Of a stretch of 64,000 nt of DNA, positions 56,536 to 64,000 are shown piece by piece (the first letter of the stretch is position 1; the number at the start of each line of letters is the position of its first letter). Location: NCBI GenBank assembly GCA_019915015.1, contig JAHBBC010000024.1, forward strand, positions 434,001 to 498,000, given 5' to 3'. This stretch comes from Auriscalpium vulgare. Taxonomy: Eukaryota > Basidiomycota > Agaricomycetes > Russulales > Auriscalpiaceae. The notes beneath the pieces are model-generated. The model was not told where the DNA came from. It saw nothing but the letters and a program-made list of their open reading frames with translations, and made no database searches. A program made the translations under genes and the position numbers.

Positions 56536-57029
56536 AGCCTTGGATCTGTTAGTTAGATCTCACATTGTTTATTACAGCTACCGTACACCACTATACCCAC
56601 TCTAATACCACTTGTTCATTGCCCGGCTGTGGCCATCAATTTTGTGGGCCCGAAGAAGCTCTGACGCCGATGTCCAAGCTGACCGGGACCGGCGTCTCCT
56701 CACTTGCATCATGCAAGTACTAGTGCGACGCTCCGGAGTGTTGCACAATATTCCTTTGGTGGGTACCCGCAAATTTGCTAGTCCAAACTCTGATAACATG
56801 CACGTTAAAATAACAGCATCCGCCATGTCGCCACTCGCCGAGGTATTCCCTTTTATTCCCGGCCCGATGGAAGGCGATAAAAGTTCTCCAGAGCTACTGC
56901 ACGACCGTCAGCTGAGCGGCACTTTCGGCGTGCCGTCCGGCTTCGAGGATCGCGGTAAAGACTATATAAGAGAGCGACAACGATGCCAATCCTCCGCACC
57001 AACTTGCCTCCCACCTACCACCAGCTACC
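56536..57029. other. Intergenic with promoter of the oxidoreductase gene
   Basis: No gene seen. Contains the TATA box listed next. Confidence 0.55.
56963..56969 (+). promoter_or_regulatory. TATA box of the Gfo/Idh/MocA gene
   Basis: TATATAA about 60 nt before the ATG at 57,030. Confidence 0.6.
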
Positions 57030-58360
57030 ATGTCCACCGCTCCTGGATTTGCGATTCTCGGTGCTGGGATCTTCGCAAAAGAAGGTGAGTACTGGGTCGC
57101 TTCTATATGACTTTGAGCTCAGGGCGTCAATACAGCGCATTTGCCCGGGCTCGCGAAGCTGGGGAACGACATACCCACACTGCGTGCAGTGTACTCCCGC
57201 TCTCAGAAGAGCGCAACGGAACTCGCTGCCGATGCACAGACCATCCTCAAGCTTCCCAGTGCCCCGCCCGCGTACTACGACGGTGACGCGTCCACAGACC
57301 TTGATGCCCTCCTCTCGAGGGCCGACATCCAGTCCGTCCTCGTCATCCTCCCCATCAGCACACAGCCCTCCGTCATTCTCAAGGCCCTTGCCGCCGGGAA
57401 GCATGTCCTGAGCGAGAAGCCTGTCGCGCCGGACGTCGCCAGCGCCATAAAGCTCATCAAAGAGTACGAGGGCACGTACAAGCCAAAGGGTCTTGTATGG
57501 CGCGTCGCGGAGAACTATGAGGTAGAGCCGTTGAACCTGAAGGCGGCGCAGGCCGTACGTGATGGTAAGATTGGGAAGGTCGAGTGGTTCCGGGTGCAGG
57601 TGTTGAATGCAGTGGACAAGAATTCGAAATGGTATAAGACACCATGGCGGACGGTTCCTGACGTATGTGCAAACCTCTTCGGAATCCTTGCGTGTTCGCT
57701 AACCTGCCACCCGCTGCCTAGTATCAAGGCGGATTTGTGGTATGCATGCACACATCCTGATGCCGCCCTTTCGCTGAAGTTTATTTTCACCCTGCTAGCT
57801 CGACGGCGGCGTGGTATGTCACGTTCGCGACCGTCTTTTCTCCTCGCTCACACACATCGCCGCAGCACACTGCTGCAGCACTCCGCGTCATCCTTCCCAG
57901 TCCCATCACTCACCTTACCGGCTTCGCGTCGCTGAACAAAGACTTCCTTGCGCCAACGGACACCGTGCACGCCGTTGCGAAGACTGCCGACGGCGCCCAT
58001 GGGATCGTCGAAATCACCTTCGCGTCCCCCGGCGGGACGTACTCCAAAGGCATCGCACCGCTCACCATCACCGGCTCGGAAGGCTGGTTGACGGTAGGGC
58101 CTGCGGAAGACGTCCCAGATACCCAGCGCGTGAAGATCACGCGGGTAACGAAGGACGATAAGGAGGAGGTCGAGGTCATCGACGTGACCGGGTATTGGCA
58201 AGGCATTCCGGCCGAGCAGCAGAGCTTCTTCCAGGCCCTCGCCGGCAAAGATGACGGGGCACAAGCCCCGCGGGAAGCACTGAAGGACCTCGCGTTCATC
58301 CAGGCGACACTGGATAGTAACGGCGCGCTGGTGGATTTAGAGGCTCTTACGAAGTTCTAG
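57030..58360 (+). CDS. Gfo/Idh/MocA-family NAD(P)-dependent oxidoreductase
   Basis: Five exons: 57030..57084, 57136..57662, 57722..57739, 57799..57813, 57866..58360 (369 aa, frame closes). Splicing yields the Rossmann start (FAILGAGIFAKEAHLPGL), the cofactor-site motif SEKPVA with its Lys, and the family signature YQGGFVLDGGVHTAAALR. That signature is spread over four exons, two of them only 18 and 15 nt long. The enzyme would oxidise or reduce a sugar or similar polyol derivative with NAD(P); the substrate is unknown. It is probably cytosolic. All introns are GT-AG, and the exact restoration of the signature makes the tiny exons convincing. Confidence 0.9.
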
Positions 58361-58527
58361 ACGAGCGGTGTGTAGCGAGATAATCAAGTGGAAGTATGGC
58401 CCGGTGGCCAGTGATGTACTACAATATGTGCGTGTATGCCTACTTCCTGCGCGTGCCCTCCTATCCCCATGCCGCGGTGCGTCCGTGTTTTGCGCCAAGG
58501 AGGTGCTTCAAACATCCTCCTGGTCGT

Positions 58528-59418
58528 TCAACTGGGTACACAATCCGTTAGAATTGCAGTATTCGCTGCCCCCACTGCCCCGAGAAGCTCGAGCGCATTC
58601 GTCAGCGCCGTCTTGGCGTCCGCAGTGAGATTGACGGGGGTCGGAATATTGACAAAGCTCAACACAGCGCTGTTCACAAGGGACGTGGAGTTCTGCGACG
58701 CGTCGATGGACTTGGCGATCGCGGACGCGGTGGGGCCCGACAGCGTTCCATTGACAGCGGGGGCCGTGGCATTCACCACCGACGTCGCATTCACCGCCGT
58801 CGAGTTGACAGCAGGCGGTGGGGCCGCCAACGCAAATGTGCTGCAGCCAGCGGTCAGTGTGGAGGTACAGCGGGCGGAAGACGTCTGTCTGTCAAGATGA
58901 CTGATGCACGCACCCGTTGGCGATGCCCGACAGCGCGTTGATTGCGACCGTGATGTTGCCCTGCACCTGCTGCTGCGCGCCCGTCGCGTTGACCGCCTGG
59001 TTTGCAAGCACGCCCGTCGCGACGCTGTCAATCGCGTCTTGGGCGCCCGCGATGCCTGTCTGGGCGGCAGCAAGGCTCGTGGACGCGGATGTGTTTCTAT
59101 GGGCGACGACGGTGAGTGTTCGTGGTCAGTTGTGCGGAGCGAAATTGAATGCGTACGCGAGGGAGGTAGCGAGCTGGTCGAGAGATTTGCCGGCTGCGCG
59201 GAGGCTGACGACGGTCCTCAGGAGGTCGACGGTGCATTCTGCCTGGACACCGGCCTGTGTCGCGCGACTGCTCAAGGGAGCTGACCAGTGGATCGTGTTT
59301 AGCTGACGCATAGCATACAGACGATCCGATGCTCATGCGCACCTGCATTGACGAGGGCCGCGTAGCCAGCTACGAAGACCGTAAGGAAAGCGTACGCAAG
59401 ACCGTGCTTGGCGAACAT
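58528..59418 (-). CDS. HsbA-like secreted protein 1
   Basis: Complement of join 58528..58840, 58914..59096, 59157..59280, 59343..59418 (231 aa, frame closes). Signal peptide (about residues 1-25), then an Ala/Gln/Asn-rich helical protein with CTVDLLRTVVSLRAAGKSLD at about 41-60 and many N-glycosylation sequons (Asn-Ser-Thr, Asn-Ala-Thr) in the C-terminal half. The overall make-up resembles hydrophobic surface-binding protein A (HsbA, PF12296), secreted fungal proteins thought to coat hydrophobic surfaces. That is a judgement from composition and exon layout, not a search. A smaller relative lies 0.9 kb upstream on the same strand. Confidence 0.65.
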
Positions 59419-60322
59419 CGTGAAGAATAAATGTGAGAAAAAGACGAAGGAAAGTCAAAACGAAAGCGATTGCGGGGGTGGGGAGCTGCCAGGCTGAGGA
59501 TTTGCGTTGTTTCGCACATAGGTATATATGCTGCGCCCTCGAGGATGGGAATAGACAGCGGTTACGGGCTGCCTGTGCTGGCAGACAGGGATCCGCCGCC
59601 CATGTAGACACGTCCAGCTCGCATCTGCCGCTCACGCGCGCAGAATGCAGTGTCCGTGGGCGACAGCGTGAAATGTTTGACATTGTTGGGAATGCCACGA
59701 CTGCGCACAAGGATGGTTGAGCCCTCGCACCACTGAGCGCGGTTCCATTGAATGATGGGCCGAAGCCTAGTAGTCTCTTGGTTTTGAACAGGCAATCCAA
59801 TGCTATCCGACGGTAAGCTCCAGGATAGCAATTCCCTACTTCGCAGAGATCGCTGACCTGCCGCAGCTAGAGAAGAGAAGACAGCAGTGATGGCCACGAA
59901 GATGCAATGACAGTGACAGCCTGCGAAGAGTTGTTAGATCCGATGACATGTGAGCGCACCTCCGGCGAATCCAATATAGCGAGTTGGACGACCTATTCAA
60001 GAAGCAACTTCGAGACGAAAGTCCAGCACAGAGAGCCTGAGAGTCCTCGCCACCGGCCTGTAAACTGACTCTGAGAACAACTCTGTCTCCGCGGCTTGCC
60101 GCTGAAGTACCAAAATAGTAAGAAAATTTTCTGTAGATGAGTATACTACGCCCGCCAGCAGAGATATGGGAACTAAACGATACCAGGGAGAAGTGCAACT
60201 GACGCGGTATTCTCCCGACAAAAAAAAGTGAGCCGCAACGCAATCACTCCAATTCGTAAGAGTCCATCTCATCTCACAGTACAAAGAAGCTACCAGCTGT
60301 CCATCATGTTGGTGGTATCCAT
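59419..60322. other. Intergenic between the two HsbA-like genes
   Basis: No supported gene. A TATATA element at about 59,523-59,528, some 105 nt before HsbA-like 1's ATG, may be its TATA box. Confidence 0.45.
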
Positions 60323-60962
60323 TCACTTGCAGTTCGACACAACCCCGTCCCCGTCAGCCGCCGAATTATTCAGCTGCTGCGCCGCCAGCTTGAGCCTGCT
60401 GGCGATGCCCGCATCACTTCTGCAACCAAACGTCGAGTGATAAGCAAGCCATTATACCAGCAACGATGTTGCTGAGGCGACGAACGATTTAATATTCGCC
60501 AGGGTCTTGATTGCCTGCGTCAGGTTGTCTTGGACTTGCGTGCGGGCCGACGCGGGCGCGGCCTGCCCTGTGAGTAAAGCCTTTCCAATGACACCGATGC
60601 CGCCCTGCGCGCCGGCAATGTTATTGGCAACGGCCTTGATGTTCGACGCGTCGGCGGATTTGCTTTCACGACGAAGTACAGTTAGGTCAGTTGCACGCGT
60701 TGACGAGTGTTATGTCGGTTTACCTCAACGAGGCTGCCAAACCATCCACCGTGATCTTCGCCCCTTCAAGGGTCGTTACGATCTTCAGCCTGTCAATGTT
60801 GCACTGGAGGTCGCCGATCTGACGGGACTGAACTGGCACTGAGAGCGCATGTCCATCAACAATGGGTGATGCCGGAGGAGCATAAGGGCACCTACAGCCT
60901 TGGACGAAAAGAACGAACTGCGCGAGGACCGCGATAAAAGCGAGGACGCGAAAGTTAAACAT
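60323..60962 (-). CDS. HsbA-like secreted protein 2
   Basis: Complement of join 60323..60419, 60486..60662, 60724..60838, 60896..60962 (151 aa, frame closes). A signal peptide (FRVLAFIAVLAQFVLFVQG) is followed by LQCNIDRLKIVTTLEGAKI, which lines up with the CTVDLLR block of HsbA-like 1, then a helical segment and a short tail ending VVSNCK. Both genes share the four-exon plan with similarly placed introns. The third intron uses the donor GTTCGT. Secreted, function unknown. Exon 4's junction is the least certain part. Confidence 0.6.
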
Positions 60963-62399
60963 GGCTGACTCGAAATCAGATGGCGTGGTGAGATCCAAGT
61001 GACGAAGGCAGATATCCCGAAGGCCGGAGTGGAAAGAAGAGATCAACTCGGCGACACCAGGTCGGAACGAAGTAGTAAGTGCGGGGTTGGGGAGTATAAG
61101 CATCAGCCGAGCGGTATTTATGCGATCGCAGAGAGTGCCCCCAAAAGCAGATCATAAGGCAGGGCGATGCCCCCGGTAGCCTGCGTCCTAGGACGACGAT
61201 CGATTCACGCCCGGGTGCATCGGTGATGCGCAGCGTGTATATCGTTTGGCAATGGCGGTGCGGATGAGTATCACCAACTGCACCCGCGTGACGCGTCAAA
61301 GAGGAGCACGGATGCTTCGTTGACAAGTCGTGTAAGATACAGAGCAGCCTTTGAGACAGATGCGTCCAAATTTGAGTCCGAGAGTACCGAGCCACGAGTT
61401 CTTCATCAGCTGTGATGGCGGCTAGTGGGTCACGAGGATATTCAATATTCAATTGGCGAGCACTCTTAGGTGCACACGCAGTCCTGTCAGAGATGAGGAC
61501 TACAGGATCAATCACGTCTGGGAAAAATGCGGAGATGCTGGTGAGTGTGCACGTCCCTTTCTGGGGTAAGGTCGTGGTGTACAGCAGAGAATGTCGACGA
61601 CGACAGACACTCTTCGCTGTCCAAGCTCGAGCTAGCTATAGCTCGAGCAATAGCGGCGTAGATGCGACCGCGACATGGGAAAGTAGGCAGGTCGTCACAT
61701 ACAGCAGAAGGCGCCCACGCTATTCGTAGCCTTAGCTCGAGCGACAGCGGCGAAGATGCGCCCGCGACATGGGAGTCAGAGGAAAGAGAAGGAAGAATCA
61801 GGCGCCGGGCCGCATACGCCGTGACGACCGTGACTGAGTACTTATGTGCCACTGCAGCAAGAGATTGTGCCCAGAGATCTTCCGATATTGTTATGCTACG
61901 TCTGAGGCGCGGTGTCAGTCGATTTTTTAAATATGTGTTATGTGCATTTATCAAGACAGCTGCTCTGTGCAAGCAAGAAAACACGCGATATTAGTGGGAG
62001 CGTGACATTAGCGTGACACATGCCGCCAGCTCCGCCTGCTTCCTTCTCCCGAGTCTTGACCACAGCTCTCTGCCCTAATTCACCCATAGCTGATCATTAA
62101 CGCCAGATATTTGATGAAAAACGTGAGACAAACGCTGGTTGGACATGCCACAAGCTTGACGACGATGTGCAGACTCGAGGTTGCTCGAGATTTTCATCAT
62201 GATCCTGTCGCACAGGGCGCTGCTTTCCCGCACTGCATCGCGCTTCTTCATCCTGCATCAGACGTGAACTTGGCTCCAGAAGCTCAGGGAGAAAGCTACT
62301 GCAATCCCAGAGACCTTTTTTCTGGTTTGCTGAGGTATGCTTCAAGTGCAGTCATCGTCTCATACTGTAGCCATAGGGCCCCTTATAGCGTCTGAGCGG
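60963..62399. other. Intergenic, no supported gene; contains a 41-bp direct repeat
   Basis: ORFs such as 61,508-61,984 on the minus strand read through the direct repeat and show no motif. Nothing else was recognised. Confidence 0.45.
61640..61774. repeat. 41-bp direct repeat
   Basis: 61,640-61,680 and 61,734-61,774 are near-identical (AGCTCGAGC...CGCGACATGGGA), 94 bp apart start to start. Confidence 0.7.
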
Positions 62400-62491
62400 C
62401 GTGCTACACATCGACTTGGGGTCGAGAAAGATAGACTTTCTTCAAAGGAGCAGGTCATTCCTATTTATTTATTTACCCCGCGCCGCGCTTA

Positions 62492-62830
62492 CTATTCGGA
62501 CCAGGTGACGGTCACCACCAACTTGCACCTCGCGCACCAGGGGCCAAGTGCGGCGGGCAACGCGCAGCGCTCAGGATTCAGGAAGCTGCCGTTCTTAACG
62601 CATATGATCAGGCTGATTCGAGCTTGATGATGTATTGCAATGCCAAAGTTCTTTCCACCAGAGTTTTTACCCGTTTGCATGTCTATGCCAAGGTTGCCAA
62701 GGTGCATCGCAACGTTGGCGCATGTGTGACGGAGAAAAGAATGACTCACTGCTTGACAGGCGAGAATGCTTCTGTAGTCAAGTTGGACAAGGATCGTATG
62801 CAGCACTTCGTTGGGCAGGTCGACGGGCAT
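62492..62830 (-). pseudogene. F-box gene fragment (N-terminal)
   Basis: Starts with a clear F-box (DLPNEVLHTILVQLDYRSIL), then a GTGAGT donor where related genes have intron 1. A following segment (LQYIIKLESA) resembles the start of exon 2 in the family but ends at a stop soon after. No downstream part is present. A truncated member of the same F-box group as the genes at 50-54 kb. Confidence 0.55.
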
Positions 62831-63377
62831 GACAGAACGGAAGCGAAGACTCGGATACTACGCGGCGGACGCGAGATACAACAGCTCGAGATAAGTAGCA
62901 AGTATAAGGCCAGGAACGAGCCTTGGGCCTCCTTGGGCGTAATGGAGAAAGGCATCGGTTAGAAGGCTGCGACCTCCACGGAGACGAATGTCGACGACTT
63001 CAAACAAGAGCTATCGCGCCCAGTGCGTGCAAAGGAAGGCCGGTATCCAGCGTGATGGCGGTGTTAGCAAGGCCTGTTAGGGCTGACGAGCATCTCCCCG
63101 ACTGCAACTTGTTGGCGTTTCATTTGCATGCTCTCTAAGCCGTTGAACATATCTACGTCGATTCGCTACTTCCACCCGACGGTGACCGGACCGTCCGTCG
63201 CATTAGGACGGAAGCCTGCCGGATACATAGTTCTTCGAAAATTTCTTCTTCTTTCAAATGTGTTCGGGCAAACGCACTCACGAAGCTCTCGCTGGGAGGT
63301 GCACGCCTGGGACGGTCGGTGGTTCGCTGCCCAGTGCCGACCAGTTATACTCTCCTTGAAACTTACCCCAACCGTCT
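62831..63377. other. Intergenic, no supported feature
   Basis: Only motif-free ORFs. Confidence 0.4.
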
Positions 63378-64000
63378 TCAATCCCCGCTCTCAGGATCCC
63401 CGTCATATTGTGGATGACCATGCCTTCGCAATGGAACTTGGTTCAGGGTGGAGCCCCTGTGATCCACGTCGCTCAGCACGTCTCGTGGTACGCACAACTC
63501 ACCCAAACGACATACCTGCATTTCGAGCACAAATAACTGGTCCTCACAGACAATCACTTTGCAATACGGCGCTCTAAATGCTCCCGTAGCAGGCCACGGC
63601 ATCACGGCATCCTTGACTACACACGGCAGCATCGTCTTCATCAACCCATTGCCCACGTCGACTACCTCGTCAACGACCTCGCTTGCCCCACGCGACCGCG
63701 CCTGCGCGACGCGCAAGGGGCAACAATCCGCCACAGCGACGATGAGACGATCGCCTGTGTCGGCCCCGATCACTAGGCGCATTGCACTGACGCCTACATC
63801 TAATGTTTCTTCTGTTCCCTGCGGCATTGGCACCAAACGGCTGCCTGAAGGTCCCCAGCTGGACCATGGTACCTCCGCCTTGGTGTGGAGGTGACAGGTG
63901 GAAGGTAGGTGCGCGAGGAGTGTGTCCACCGGGATCATAAGGACAAAGGCCTCAAGCTGACTCGTTCCCGAGGGCACCAATGAACATATGTGGATAGACA
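63378..64000 (-). CDS. F-box paralogue, 3' part only (runs off the window)
   Basis: The minus-strand frame is open from the window edge to the stop at 63,378. It matches the C-terminal third of the F-box protein at 52,819: LMIPVDTLLAHL, EVPWSSWGPSGS, AMRLVIGADTGD and a CEDQLFVLEMQ block. The F-box and the first exons lie right of the window. An alternative end by splicing at CAG/GTATGT (about 63,517) is possible, since the frame after it is less conserved. Whether the gene is whole cannot be judged here. Confidence 0.6.
   Translation of the reverse strand, partial: SIHICSLVPSGTSQLEAFVLMIPVDTLLAHLPSTCHLHTKAEVPWSSWGPSGSRLVPMPQGTEETLDVGVSAMRLVIGADTGDRLIVAVADCCPLRVAQARSRGASEVVDEVVDVGNGLMKTMLPCVVKDAVMPWPATGAFRAPYCKVIVCEDQLFVLEMQVCRLGELCVPRDVLSDVDHRGSTLNQVPLRRHGHPQYDGDPESGD

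Noticed and set aside
61508..61984. 158-codon minus-strand ORF
   Set aside because: Runs through the 41-bp direct repeat and has no motif; most likely chance.
1..64000. CRISPR array, bacterial operons or Shine-Dalgarno sites
   Set aside because: None seen; introns and gene families are fungal, so none are expected.

Overview
The window looks like a piece of an Agaricomycete (mushroom-type basidiomycete) chromosome, probably a wood- or litter-decaying species. Genes are cut by many short introns of about 50-80 nt, and the gene set is typical of that group: F-box proteins, APH-fold kinases, sedolisin proteases, polysaccharide-lyase-like secreted proteins, HsbA-like secreted proteins, a possible Clp1-like protein and a chromodomain Ty3/gypsy element. 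Exon joins given here were made by eye from splice signals, reading-frame closure and paralogue comparison. No database search was run.

Layout. 1-7.4 kb: 3' part of an APH-family kinase, then three zinc-finger-like genes in a row. 8.1-16.3 kb: single-copy genes (F-box protein, Clp1-like candidate, seven-exon short-chain dehydrogenase, membrane PAP2-family enzyme on the minus strand). 17.9-47.7 kb: a duplication-rich block. A minus-strand sedolisin gene occurs three times (17.9, 29.1, 44.4 kb). Each copy is followed by the 5' part of a divergent plus-strand gene that is whole only at 47.6-50.1 kb. Between sedolisins A and B lies a direct tandem repeat of two plus-strand genes: a conserved gene of unknown function (whole, then ruined) and a GPI-type alginate-lyase-like gene (both copies whole). 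Between B and C lie a very young 6.1-kb gypsy retrotransposon, a two-copy orphan family, a Helitron-like end and another APH kinase.

50-55 kb repeats the same theme with an F-box gene and LCB1 (serine palmitoyltransferase subunit 1): the left unit holds a dead F-box copy and an LCB1 first-exon relic, the right unit is whole. 57-61 kb carries a Gfo/Idh/MocA oxidoreductase and two HsbA-like secreted proteins. The right end holds an F-box fragment and the 3' part of a further F-box paralogue running off the window.

The main biological story is repeated direct tandem duplication of divergent gene pairs. The left copy of the plus-strand partner is cut at the junction while the minus-strand partner survives and diversifies. 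The retrotransposon has landed in one such relic. It shows a canonical -1 frameshift site between gag and pol and a Tf1-like self-priming signature.
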